Assembly: GCF_000702265.1 (NCBI RefSeq)
Contig: NZ_JNKZ01000004.1
Span: 434,001-498,000, forward strand
Direction: 5' to 3'
Source: Butyrivibrio sp. NC2002
Lineage (GTDB): Bacteria > Bacillota > Clostridia > Lachnospirales > Lachnospiraceae
DNA length: 64,000 nt
In this document: positions 29,137 to 38,151 of the stretch, in pieces
Position numbering within the stretch: position 1 is the first letter of the stretch
Layout: each line of letters starts with the position of its first letter
Made by a program: the position numbers and the translations under genes
The notes under the pieces: generated by a model
What the model was told of the DNA's origin: nothing
Databases searched by the model: none
Seen by the model: the letters and a program-made list of their open reading frames with translations, nothing else

Positions 29137-29961
29137 CTAAAAAATCCTACTCTTCAGAATTGTTACATTATGCGCCACTCTGTCTTTTTCAGGTGGAAGT
29201 TTCATATAATCGCCATATAAAGATTTTTGAATAGCATCGCTATTCTCCGGAATATTTACCTGTTGTCCTTCAAATATTCCTTTGACAGCCGTTCCAAACC
29301 ATGCGCGTTTAACTACTTCCCTTTCTCTGTATCTACCTAACATATTGCCACACCACTCGCAGCTATCAAAATCAGATTTTCTAAGGATCTTCTCTAGTTT
29401 ATCAATAGTTTTATTCGTATCTATCAACTTACCCACTGGTATTATTTTGCATAACGTCAATACAATACGTTCCGACAAAGGTCTGCTTCTGTTTGCATCT
29501 ACCTGAGTGCTAATATTAGCAATTTGAACCATATATCTATGAACCATGATATTCTTTATTCTTAGCCACCTTGCAATTTTACTATTCGGTAAACCATCTA
29601 GTGGAAAAACATCGATCCATATATGTGCTTTACGTGGTTTTTCAGCTAAATGTATTTCTATTTCTGATTCGAGATCCACAAACTGACTCATCGCAAAATG
29701 CCAATCAGGATCTGTATAACGATTACATATCCCGAATCCTTCCGGCATATCAACCTTAAGCAACTCATGAAACTTGTCAAAATCTTTACGCGGCATTCCT
29801 ACATCTATATCATCGTCCCACGGAATAAACCCCTTATGCCTTAGCACGCCTATTAATGCGCCGCCAGTAAAGTAATACCGCAAGTTATATTTTTCACAGT
29901 ATTTTATAAAAGTATTTAGGGTAAACAGAGTTAGTTCTTGAACCTTCTTGTTATCATTCAT
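29137..29961 (-). CDS. LicD-family phosphotransferase
   Basis: A LicD/FKRP-type enzyme that moves a phospho-alditol or phosphocholine-like group from a CDP donor onto a glycan. The N-terminal block LRYYFTGGALIGVLRHKGFI and PWDDDIDVGMPRKDFD hold the nucleotidyltransferase-fold acidic residues, and an EWCGNMLGRYRE zinc-site-like block follows. The ATG at 29961 is preferred over 29967 because AAGGA then lies at a proper distance. Ends in TAG, 15 nt before the IspD-like gene. With that gene broken, its donor supply may be lost. Confidence 0.88.
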   Translation of the reverse strand: MNDNKKVQELTLFTLNTFIKYCEKYNLRYYFTGGALIGVLRHKGFIPWDDDIDVGMPRKDFDKFHELLKVDMPEGFGICNRYTDPDWHFAMSQFVDLESEIEIHLAEKPRKAHIWIDVFPLDGLPNSKIARWLRIKNIMVHRYMVQIANISTQVDANRSRPLSERIVLTLCKIIPVGKLIDTNKTIDKLEKILRKSDFDSCEWCGNMLGRYREREVVKRAWFGTAVKGIFEGQQVNIPENSDAIQKSLYGDYMKLPPEKDRVAHNVTILKSRIF

Positions 29962-30008
29962 CTTCATATCCTTGTTTTATTTGTTGTATATTTAAGCAAT
30001 AATATGTT

Positions 30009-31657
30009 TTATACACTCATAATTTCATTTTCATATCTATTACAGATATACCCCCAGCTATATTCATCTACGATTCTCTGTTTAGCTTTCCTTCCCATAT
30101 CTTCTCGTTGTTCCGATGACATAGCATCGCATTTGTCAATTGAGTCAGCTAAACTTCCTTCATCTTTGCTCCAATAAATTGCTGCATCTTCAGCTACTTC
30201 TCTATTGAACCCTACATCTAGCAGGAGATTTATCTTTGTACTTCCAAGTGACTCAAGAAGTGATGGATTCGTTCCACCAACCTCATGCCCATGGAAATAG
30301 CCATATGCATTTTCTCTAATCTTCTTCAGTAGTTCTACATTATATACTGTTCCAACAAACTTAATTCTCTTATCTTTTCGGTATTGATACTTCTGTTGCA
30401 GTTCAGCAGCATACTTCGGATTTTCAGTCATTATGATTACAAAATCTTTATCCGTTTTGCTGTTCATAAACTCCCTGATCATAATGTCAAAATTGTTCTC
30501 TGGAACAAATCTCCAAACACTGATATAATATTGACCATCACGAAGGTTGTGATTGTTAAGCCATCCGTTATATTCCGGATTGTCATCGCTTAACTTGCTT
30601 GGTGTTATATATGAGCCATAAGCAATAAATGTTGTTTTGGGATGATAATATGAATACTCATCCTGTATATAGCTTTCTGTATACTTGCTGTCACATACTA
30701 CCAAATCGGCATTCTTAACCGCATATTTCTCACTGAATTTCCAATATCTTCGAACGCTTGTTTGCCATTTCGTCTGGCGTGCTCCCACCCATCTGGATTC
30801 TGCCATATTTTTCCGCCATAATTATGCACCCTCTTGACATACTTCTTTTCAAAAGGTCCCACTCTTGAAGCCAAAATATAAACGACTGGTTCTTCTATAT
30901 GATTCCTCTCTATATGATCACAGCACCATCTAAGCGCTTTCAAGTCATAATAAATTGCCTTGGCTGATCCAATTTTCTCCGGGATATTTATTAGGAAACA
31001 CTGTGCATTGCAGTAGGTAAATTCATCCTCATTTATTCTTTTCGCTCCAGGAAGGCTGTCTATGTTCATGCATCCCTGCCCGTTTGCTTTGCAGGCAACA
31101 TGATATTTGATATTCTTGTTATCCTTATGGTGTTGCAATAAATTCATTACAAAGGACTCATATCCACCATACTGACCGATTGATTTTGATCCAACTATGT
31201 AGACGTGTCTGACCTTATTGCTTTTATTCTCACTTGCTCTATCATTGAAAACCTTCGCATTATTAACTACCTCAATGCTTTTCTTCTGGCAGTATTCGTG
31301 ATAACAGATTCTTCCTATTCCACAGAATACAACGCAGGATATAAAGAAAAGGCCTACTACGATTCTTGATATCGCATCTGCCCTATGCAGGAGAAAGAAA
31401 ACGGCAGTATATAAAGCTGACAGAATTATCTGCTGTATTTCAGTCTGCTCTAAAATTTCCCTCTTGGACATTCTGTCGATCCGAATCTCTGATCTTGCCA
31501 GCATGAGTACAACGTAAGCAATTAGTACTGCGATAAAAAACGGTATATACGTTGTGACTACCAAATTACTTCCAAGTGATGCCACCAGAATTCGGAACCT
31601 TATTACCAGTGCCAGAGCAAACGACAATACGATTGATACAACATCTATAGTCAGCAA
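30009..31657 (-). pseudogene. Membrane-anchored DUF1972 rhamnosyltransferase, frameshifted
   Basis: Two overlapping frames form one protein. The 5' frame (30698-31657) has about four N-terminal spans like the front of WcaJ/EpsE-type sugar-phosphate transferases, then a cytoplasmic DUF1972/Cps2T-like N-terminal half (VYIVGSKSIGQYGGYESFVM to WQNPDGWEHA). The 3' frame (30009-30806) continues TKWQTSVRRYWKFSEKYAV to the GT4-like HEVGGTNPSLLESLGS. Comparison with the paralog at 34.4 kb places a one-base loss near 30774. The 5' end is unclear: only a TTG at 31657, with TAG codons just upstream in frame. Probably inactive. Confidence 0.8.
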
Positions 31658-31863
31658 TACACTTTTTTGCTTCTAAAACTGCTAGTCTTTACTGATCAAT
31701 CATTGTTAACAAAAATAACCCTCGCTAAACTTACAAATTAATTTGGTTGGATTGATTCATGAAGATAGTTCGGAGTCATTATTTTTCATCAATTTTTATA
31801 TGTTTCTATTCGCTTCCTTTCTTGCAAAAGTACCCGTTTATTTCTCTTAAAAATCAATATGTG

Positions 31864-31948
31864 TGTCATTCAAACAGTGACATTCAAACAACCGTTTACC
31901 TGTAAGGGATCAGAACTAGACAAGCCATGTCACTCCTGCAGTGACATG
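31864..31948. repeat. TGTCA/TGACA inverted and direct repeats
   Basis: Part of a roughly 490-nt stretch without a gene (31658-32150). CATGTCACT and AGTGACATG form a perfect 9-bp inverted repeat around a 5-nt loop (31926-31934 and 31940-31948). Upstream, TGTCATTCAAACA (31864-31876) and TGACATTCAAACA (31878-31890) are near-identical direct repeats carrying TGTCA and TGACA as a dyad. These may be operator sites ahead of the minus-strand locus. No promoter could be fixed. Confidence 0.45.
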
Positions 31949-32032
31949 TTTCATGTAAAACGTGAAATTCCAACGCAAAAAAACTGTGTGTACACCATAA
32001 TGCTCCCGGCATAGCACAGAACCTTTTAAGAA

Positions 32033-32130
32033 AACCGGAGTATGATTTTTTGATTCGATACTCTGTGTTTGAGTTGGGGTAGAAAACAGAGTTCTCAGAA
32101 AGCCTTGATTTTACTGGCTTTTCTCCGGTT
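32033..32130. other. Nested inverted repeats, possible structured element
   Basis: AACCGGAG (32033-32040) and CTCCGGTT (32123-32130) form a perfect 8-bp outer stem. Inside it GAGTAT/ATACTC and AAAGCC/GGCTTT form smaller inverted repeats, the second abutting the outer stem. The element lies immediately beside the truncated rhamnosyltransferase copy. Function unknown; it could be a mobile-element scar or a transcript fold. Confidence 0.3.
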
Positions 32131-32149
32131 GTCCCAATTATTTCACATG

Positions 32150-32505
32150 CCCCATCAGGATTCTGCCATACTTGTCCGCTAAAAATTATGAATCCTTTTT
32201 ACAAACTTCCTTTCAAAAAGATCAACTCTTGAAGCCAGTATATATACGATTGGCTCTTCTATATGATTTCTTTCAATATGCTCGCAACATAGCCTTAGTG
32301 CTCTTAACTCATAGTAAATCGCCTGCGCCGCGCCCAGATTCTCCGGGATATTGATTAGAAAAGCATTGTGCATTACAGTATGTAAATTCATTCTCATTTA
32401 TTCTTTTTGCTCCATGGAGACTATCTATGTTCATGCATCCCTGGCCATTTGCTTTGCAGGCAACATGATACTTTATATTCTTATTGTCCTTATGATGTTG
32501 CAAGC
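32150..32505 (-). pseudogene. Internal fragment duplicated from the DUF1972 rhamnosyltransferase
   Basis: The minus strand reads QHHKDNKNIKYHVACKANGQ, then GCMNIDSLHGAKRINENEFTY, then after a frameshift near 32380 LINIPENLGAAQAIYYELRALR and HIEEPIVYILASRV, then after a second shift GQVWQNPDG. This is nearly the same as the middle of the gene at 30.0-31.7 kb, at both DNA and protein level. Both ends are cut off abruptly. It is a duplicated, decayed piece about 350 nt long. Confidence 0.85.
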
Positions 32506-32619
32506 GGAATTTAAAGATTAGGACATATTATACACCATAGAAAAAAGATTTAAAAGAAAAGCTATTTCGGCATTAAATAATATATTAAATAACGTTTATG
32601 TTTTCTCTTACATAGAGAT

Positions 32620-32648
32620 TTTCCCATTAAAAATATATATGATATAAT
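32620..32648 (+). promoter_or_regulatory. Probable extended -10 promoter for the plus-strand wzy
   Basis: TATAAT at 32643-32648 is preceded by TGA, giving a TGnTATAAT extended -10 box. A poor -35 candidate (TTTCCC) lies 17 nt upstream. About 75 nt downstream AAGGAG precedes the TTG start of the polymerase-like gene. The DNA around it (32506-32722) is AT-rich and holds nothing else I recognise. Confidence 0.5.
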
Positions 32649-32722
32649 CTGTATATTGCATATACTACAAAAGTATAATACATCCGTTATTTCATCAATT
32701 ATCATTTTTAAGGAGTGTTAAA

Positions 32723-34234
32723 TTGAATTTATCAACCCACAACTTTAATAATATATGGAAGGATTACCTTACTTGGGGATTTGCTTTTTCAATTCTTCTT
32801 TCATTAGTAGACTATTCGCACGATTTTTATTCACAAATCATATTATTCGCAGTTTTTTTCATTATCACTGGCTTTACCACCAACATGGTCATACTTGGCG
32901 ATTTCTTAAGAAAATACTATCTGCTATCTGTAGCGGCTTTTCTCTGGTTCATATTCTTCTTTTTACATCCGACAGAGCCCTTATCATACAGGATGCCTAT
33001 TATTTCTTTCTTCATCATATTTGCCGGTTACAGATTGAGCATAGAAAGTACAGAAAGCGTTAGTGAGGCTTTTCGTAAACTCATTGTACTTATTGTTGCA
33101 AGTATAATAATAGCAATTTTTTGGCACAGAAACGGCGTCAATGGAATTACTAATTATTTTCCTACTGCTCAAAATTACTTTCAGTCATATTACAGCCGCT
33201 TAACCGGTGTCTATATGCAACCCATGCCGGCTGCTACAGTCATTCTATTTTTTACAATCATCTCTGTGTACCTAATTAATGATAAACTTCTGAAGTTTCT
33301 ATCTTTATTGGTCGGATTTTATGCACTTTGGCTCACTTCAACAAGAAGCGCCATTCTGATATGCATAATAGGATTAGTTTTATATGTAATAAGAGAAAAA
33401 CTTAATAACAAAACAAATAAAGCTATAGGTCTTTCTTCATCTGATAAACTAGTAGCAGTGGGCTTTTTTTTCTGTATTGCAGTAATTCTCTTTTTTATGA
33501 GAAATGCCATCATAAGCACATTATCCGGTACTATACAAAGGTTTGCTAATTTCAACACCACTACTGATATAGGAAATCAATACCGCAAGATAGCATGGGA
33601 AGAAACTATAACCGGTTTTTTACAAGCCCCTATCGTTAACAAGTTTCTGGGACACGGCGTACTCGGTGCATACTACAGACGTCCGGTGTTTGATTCAAGA
33701 ATTGCGATTCTTAACGGCAATCCTTCTACTCCAGTTGAAAATACATTTTTATCAATTCTATTTGATTTTGGTCTTATAGGATTCTTGCTATATGTAGTAG
33801 CTGGCATATTTGCCATAATCTGTTTTATAAAATGCTCAGATTACATTAAGCGTGGCTACTCCCTAGCTCTGCTTGCAATCATGGCTGAGAGCTTCACTTA
33901 TGACATGGAATACTGGAATAACGTATCATTTCTCCTATTCTTTATGATAGGCATTGTCCTTGGTATAAGAGAAGAATCCAAACCTATAAGTAAAGAAAAA
34001 AGTAAACAAATTCAAATCTCTGCTACTATAGGATTGTTGTTATGCTGGATTCCTAAAATGTGCGGCTTTAATATCACCTGCTCACCCGATGAATCAATTA
34101 AGCGATTGGAAGGCAAAGGAATTGCTGCCTCATATCTTTCATCTGTTATAAAAAATATAGTTATAGCACATGCAGATAAAGTAGAAACTTCGGATCCCAA
34201 TCTTATTGCCAAACTGTCAGCTCGTGTTATCTAA
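32723..34234 (+). CDS. O-antigen polymerase/ligase-like membrane protein
   Basis: A 503-aa protein of the Wzy/WaaL superfamily with about eleven spans. It carries LTSTRSAILICIIGLVLYVI, a large loop ending in TPVENTFLSILFDFGLIGFLL (the family's E/H-N-x-(F/Y)-L block) and a soluble C-terminal tail of about 70 residues. It starts at TTG, fixed by AAGGAG 7 nt upstream. It is the only plus-strand gene within the 1-52 kb polysaccharide region, has its own promoter and terminator, and sits beside a gene fragment, which suggests a separate insertion. Confidence 0.78.
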   Translation: MNLSTHNFNNIWKDYLTWGFAFSILLSLVDYSHDFYSQIILFAVFFIITGFTTNMVILGDFLRKYYLLSVAAFLWFIFFFLHPTEPLSYRMPIISFFIIFAGYRLSIESTESVSEAFRKLIVLIVASIIIAIFWHRNGVNGITNYFPTAQNYFQSYYSRLTGVYMQPMPAATVILFFTIISVYLINDKLLKFLSLLVGFYALWLTSTRSAILICIIGLVLYVIREKLNNKTNKAIGLSSSDKLVAVGFFFCIAVILFFMRNAIISTLSGTIQRFANFNTTTDIGNQYRKIAWEETITGFLQAPIVNKFLGHGVLGAYYRRPVFDSRIAILNGNPSTPVENTFLSILFDFGLIGFLLYVVAGIFAIICFIKCSDYIKRGYSLALLAIMAESFTYDMEYWNNVSFLLFFMIGIVLGIREESKPISKEKSKQIQISATIGLLLCWIPKMCGFNITCSPDESIKRLEGKGIAASYLSSVIKNIVIAHADKVETSDPNLIAKLSARVI

Positions 34235-34238
34235 AAAA

Positions 34239-34280
34239 CTGCTTGATAATTGGATATTATTCAATTATCAAGCAGTTTTT
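34239..34280. terminator. Strong bidirectional rho-independent terminator
   Basis: A perfect 14-bp stem, CTGCTTGATAATTG (34239-34252) with CAATTATCAAGCAG (34262-34275), a 9-nt loop, five T after it and a run of A before it. It starts 4 nt after the stop of the plus-strand polymerase gene and also faces the end of the minus-strand operon above it. Confidence 0.93.
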
Positions 34281-34353
34281 ATTCAAATATTATTCTGATT
34301 GTTTTATCACATATTCTTCAATGACAACAAAATACCGATTCATTTAGGCTAAC

Positions 34354-36750
34354 TTACTGAAAATCACTTTGAACAAATACATGCTCATATCTATCTGCAA
34401 TAAACTGCCAACTGTAAGCTTCTCTAATCCTATCCTTTGCCCTGTTTCCAAGTCTGTCAATTTCCTCAGGGGTTAGATTTTCAGCTTTCTCAATAAGAGC
34501 TGCCAAATTGCCATAATCCTTACTCCAATATAAAGCTCCGTCTTCTCCACATTCACGGTTGAATCCTACATCAAGGAGAAGATTTAGCTTTGTACTTCCA
34601 AGAGCCTCTAATAAGCTTGGATTAGTGCCTCCTACAGAATGACCATGGAAGTATCCATATGCATTCTCTCTAATCTTTTTAAGAAGTGCCTGATCATATA
34701 CTGTTCCGACAAACTTTACTCTCCTGTCTCTTGTGAAGTGCAGTTTATCCTCCAGTTCATCCCAGAACTCCTTATTCACGTTAGTAATTATTATAAGGTT
34801 TTTCTTACTGTTACTCTTCATGAACTCGCGAATCATGGTTTCGAAGTTATTTTCCGGAACAAATCTTCCAACGATAAGCCATCCTATTTCGTTGATTCCA
34901 TGCTCTTGTAAGAAGTTCTGATATCTACTGTCTGCATCTGACATATTGCTACTGTCTACTTCTGCGCCATATGCTATATATGTGGTATTAGGATTATACA
35001 TATCATAGGTTGCATTTATATAAGTTTCGATATTTTTGCTATCGCATATAACAAGGTCAGCATGTTTTATCATTAGTTTTTCTGATAGCTTCCAATACTT
35101 TCTGACATATTTATTCCAAACAGAGCGCCTCCACTCATTCCCATCGGGGTTGACGTAATATAATCCGCCCATGTCATGAATCATACTTGAAATCAGTCCT
35201 ATAAAAGGTCCTATACGACAAGTAAGCACATACAATATAGGCTTTTCTGTCTTATGTTTCCTAAAGTATCTGATACAGTACATTGCCGCCAGAAGGTCAT
35301 ACACTATAGCCTGAGCTGCACCTATTTGTGGAACATTCACTTTGAAGCAGTGAGCATTATGATAAGTAAACTCGCTATCACTTATCGGAACAGCACCTTT
35401 TAGTTTGGTCTCATCCATGGCTCCTTGTCCATTTGCCTTGCACGCTATAAGGTATTTTATATTAGCATTATTTACATGATACTCAGTAAGTTTGTCAACG
35501 AAAGTCTCATACCCACCATAGTTCCCAAGGCCTTTTGCACCTATTATTCCTACTACAACTTCGCCTGTCCTACTATTATCAAGCTCTATTCTGTCTTCTT
35601 TCCTGGCGAGTTCTTTATTTTTGAGGCACTGTGCCAATATAAGCCCATATACAATCCAATTAACAGGATCATCAAACCTGCCAGCTGTTACCTGATACAG
35701 TGTCACATACAGAAATAACGCCAGCGACAATATTCCACCGTAGAGAAGAACATACCCCAATAACACCCCTACTATAATAACTACAAGGGCTACTCCTAAG
35801 AATCCACCCTCAGACATTATATATAAAAATGAATTCTTAAATTCTGTTGTAAGCCCTATAGTAGCTGATATTTCCGTTCCTACAAGCTGTCCTATTCCTA
35901 CGCCGTGCCAGTTGGTTAAATGCATAGCATTAGTGAATACAGTAAGCGGATGTTGAAATACATACGTAAGACCTACATCTGTTCCCTGCGCTACAGAAGC
36001 AAATCTGAATCCATATGCAGGTGACAAGATAATAATGGACAACATAACCACTATCATCATAGCTCCGGTTAGTATCCACTTATTCTTGGATGCAGGATCT
36101 TTTACTATCTTATCTCTGTTTTTTGCAACATGCGCCATTAGCATGACAGCAATGGCAAAAACCAGGCAGATCATTCCGCCCATACCATAAGATAGTAGCA
36201 TGTTTATCAGGATTACCACTCCCGCCAGAATAAGCTGCCAGGATATCTTATACACCAGAATCTGATATATGCCTATTATCAACAGTAATCCGGATATAAA
36301 CGACAGATATGCAGGTTCAGGACAAAGAAGCTCTAATCTGTGAAGTTTTGTTCCTGTCACATATTCATCAAGCTTCCATAAGATGGAATCCTGCATGATA
36401 AATGCACAAACTGTAGCAATTCCCTGCACTATCGCTGCACCATATACTACATTGCGGAGTTCATACTCCTGATAATTATTTACTACCCAAACGGTCAGCG
36501 TTATATTGAGCAGTGCCTTGATAAGAAATATCGAAGTAGCATAAATATCATTTGTCTGAGTAATTAGCTGCACTAATACAACATAGCCGGTCATTATAAA
36601 AAACATCTGTATTATGTTCTTTATTTGGGGCTTTCTTCTTATCAGATACCATACAAAAATTACTGCCGAAAACAAATGTAATAGTTCCGGCAGTCCAATC
36701 GATTCTGTAATAGTATTTAAAACTAACAATACACCTAAAATGTATTCCAT
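34354..36750 (-). CDS. Fused O-antigen polymerase and DUF1972 rhamnosyltransferase
   Basis: A single 798-aa frame. Residues about 1-390 are a Wzy-like membrane domain with about eleven spans and the HLTNWHGVGIGQLVG and FLYIMSEGGFLGVALV loop blocks. Residues about 400-798 are a cytoplasmic Cps2T/RgpA-type rhamnosyltransferase (GIIGAKGLGNYGGYETFVDK, NPDGNEWRR, FHGHSVGGTNPSLLEALGS). The rhamnosyltransferase half is a paralog of the frameshifted one at 30.0-31.7 kb. A fused polymerase and transferase is unusual. GGAG lies 11 nt before the ATG. It lies 60 nt downstream of the ABC-export ATPase gene, probably in the same operon. Confidence 0.85.
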   Translation of the reverse strand: MEYILGVLLVLNTITESIGLPELLHLFSAVIFVWYLIRRKPQIKNIIQMFFIMTGYVVLVQLITQTNDIYATSIFLIKALLNITLTVWVVNNYQEYELRNVVYGAAIVQGIATVCAFIMQDSILWKLDEYVTGTKLHRLELLCPEPAYLSFISGLLLIIGIYQILVYKISWQLILAGVVILINMLLSYGMGGMICLVFAIAVMLMAHVAKNRDKIVKDPASKNKWILTGAMMIVVMLSIIILSPAYGFRFASVAQGTDVGLTYVFQHPLTVFTNAMHLTNWHGVGIGQLVGTEISATIGLTTEFKNSFLYIMSEGGFLGVALVVIIVGVLLGYVLLYGGILSLALFLYVTLYQVTAGRFDDPVNWIVYGLILAQCLKNKELARKEDRIELDNSRTGEVVVGIIGAKGLGNYGGYETFVDKLTEYHVNNANIKYLIACKANGQGAMDETKLKGAVPISDSEFTYHNAHCFKVNVPQIGAAQAIVYDLLAAMYCIRYFRKHKTEKPILYVLTCRIGPFIGLISSMIHDMGGLYYVNPDGNEWRRSVWNKYVRKYWKLSEKLMIKHADLVICDSKNIETYINATYDMYNPNTTYIAYGAEVDSSNMSDADSRYQNFLQEHGINEIGWLIVGRFVPENNFETMIREFMKSNSKKNLIIITNVNKEFWDELEDKLHFTRDRRVKFVGTVYDQALLKKIRENAYGYFHGHSVGGTNPSLLEALGSTKLNLLLDVGFNRECGEDGALYWSKDYGNLAALIEKAENLTPEEIDRLGNRAKDRIREAYSWQFIADRYEHVFVQSDFQ

Positions 36751-36810
36751 CTATATTTTTCTCCAAGCTCTACAAATACATTTCATTACTTGCATTTATT
36801 ACTCTCTAAT

Positions 36811-38151
36811 TTATCTAACTTCCCACTCATGCTCCATGGGCATCATTCCATGGTCTTTTCCGGTATCTTCATCAACATACATAACTATGAGGTTATGTAT
36901 GCAGTCTATCTCTGTTTCGAATTCATCCTGAATCCAAAAATCAAGGAAATACGCACCTTTAAGGAGTGCGAGGCTGTCAATTGTCATTACAACTTCGCCT
37001 GATTCCTTGCCACTTATGGTACTTCCGGTGCATTCTCTCATTTCACTGCCATAACAATATACCCAGTCACTTCTGGTTATACCCATAGTGAAATTGAGAT
37101 TCTTGGATGTATCAAATGCCTTGAATTTGATCTTTATTACCACCTTATCTCCGGTACTAAAGTGTGTTGATGGCTTTCCATCTGCGTTCAGCATTACAAC
37201 ATCTGTAAATATCGCTTCTCCACTTCCTGATCTTCTGGCATCAGGGCCGCATTGAGCACAGATTTCCTCGCAGCTAAGGCGCTTAAGCTGTTTTTCTCTA
37301 AGAGCTTTTTTCTCCTCCTCAGAGATATCTCCGCTCTCAAGAGCTGCTTTTTCTTTATCTGCCCGTCTCTTAGCCTCTACTTCTATTCTCTCGAGACGCT
37401 TTTTCTCCATATCATCGAGATAATCATCGCAGATTTTTCTTGCTTCTCCATCATCTCTGATATGACCATCTTCGATCCAGATAACTCTGTCGCAAATTTG
37501 CTTAACCTGTCCAAGAGAATGAGATACCAAAACTATCGTCATACCATTTGCTTTAAGGCTCTTAAGTTTATTAAAGCACTTAGTCTGGAATGCCTGATCA
37601 CCTACTGCCAGGATCTCATCTACCAGGAGAATATCTGCATCTACGTTTATTGCTACCGCAAAGGCAAGGCGCATATACATACCTGAAGAATATGTTCTTA
37701 CAGGGCTGTCGATGTATGCTTCAAGCTCTGAGAATGCGATAATATCATCAAGTCTTCTGTCTACTTCTTTTCTCTTTATACCAAATATGGAAGCGTTGAT
37801 ATATATATTCTCCCTACCTGTAAGGTCAGGGTGAAATCCTGCTCCAAGCTCGATAAGACTCGACACTCTGCCCTGTTCAGCTATAGTTCCTCCGTTAGGT
37901 CTAAGGATCCTTGTGAGCATCTTAAGGGTTGTACTTTTGCCACATCCATTTCTTCCGATAAGTGCTACCGCTTCACCTTTTTTTACATCAAAGCTTATTC
38001 CCTTAAGGACTTCTTTTTTCTCATATTTATTACGGGTTATGTTTACTATGCGTTCACGGAGCATAGTTCCTTTATCTTCATATACTTTAAAGTATTTATG
38101 CACATCTCTTACTTCAATGGCATTTTCCGGATTATTCACATTTACATTCAT
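36811..38151 (-). CDS. wzt: Polysaccharide ABC transporter ATP-binding protein (Wzt/TagH type) with C-terminal substrate domain
   Basis: The ATPase of a polysaccharide exporter. Residues about 10-245 are the ABC domain: Walker A GRNGCGKST, signature YSSGMYMRLAFA, Walker B ILLVDEILAVGD. A charged helical linker (about 250-300) leads to a C-terminal beta-sandwich (about 310-447, TGDKVVIKIKFKAFD) like the Wzt-C domain that reads the end-modified polymer. The ATG at 38151 shares one base with the permease stop and has GGAGG 7 nt upstream. It pairs with the Wzm-like permease. Confidence 0.93.
   Translation of the reverse strand: MNVNVNNPENAIEVRDVHKYFKVYEDKGTMLRERIVNITRNKYEKKEVLKGISFDVKKGEAVALIGRNGCGKSTTLKMLTRILRPNGGTIAEQGRVSSLIELGAGFHPDLTGRENIYINASIFGIKRKEVDRRLDDIIAFSELEAYIDSPVRTYSSGMYMRLAFAVAINVDADILLVDEILAVGDQAFQTKCFNKLKSLKANGMTIVLVSHSLGQVKQICDRVIWIEDGHIRDDGEARKICDDYLDDMEKKRLERIEVEAKRRADKEKAALESGDISEEEKKALREKQLKRLSCEEICAQCGPDARRSGSGEAIFTDVVMLNADGKPSTHFSTGDKVVIKIKFKAFDTSKNLNFTMGITRSDWVYCYGSEMRECTGSTISGKESGEVVMTIDSLALLKGAYFLDFWIQDEFETEIDCIHNLIVMYVDEDTGKDHGMMPMEHEWEVR

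Noticed and set aside
31658..32150. Insertion sequence or transposase remnant
   Set aside because: Inverted repeats are present but I could find no transposase-like coding sequence on either strand and no target-site duplication.
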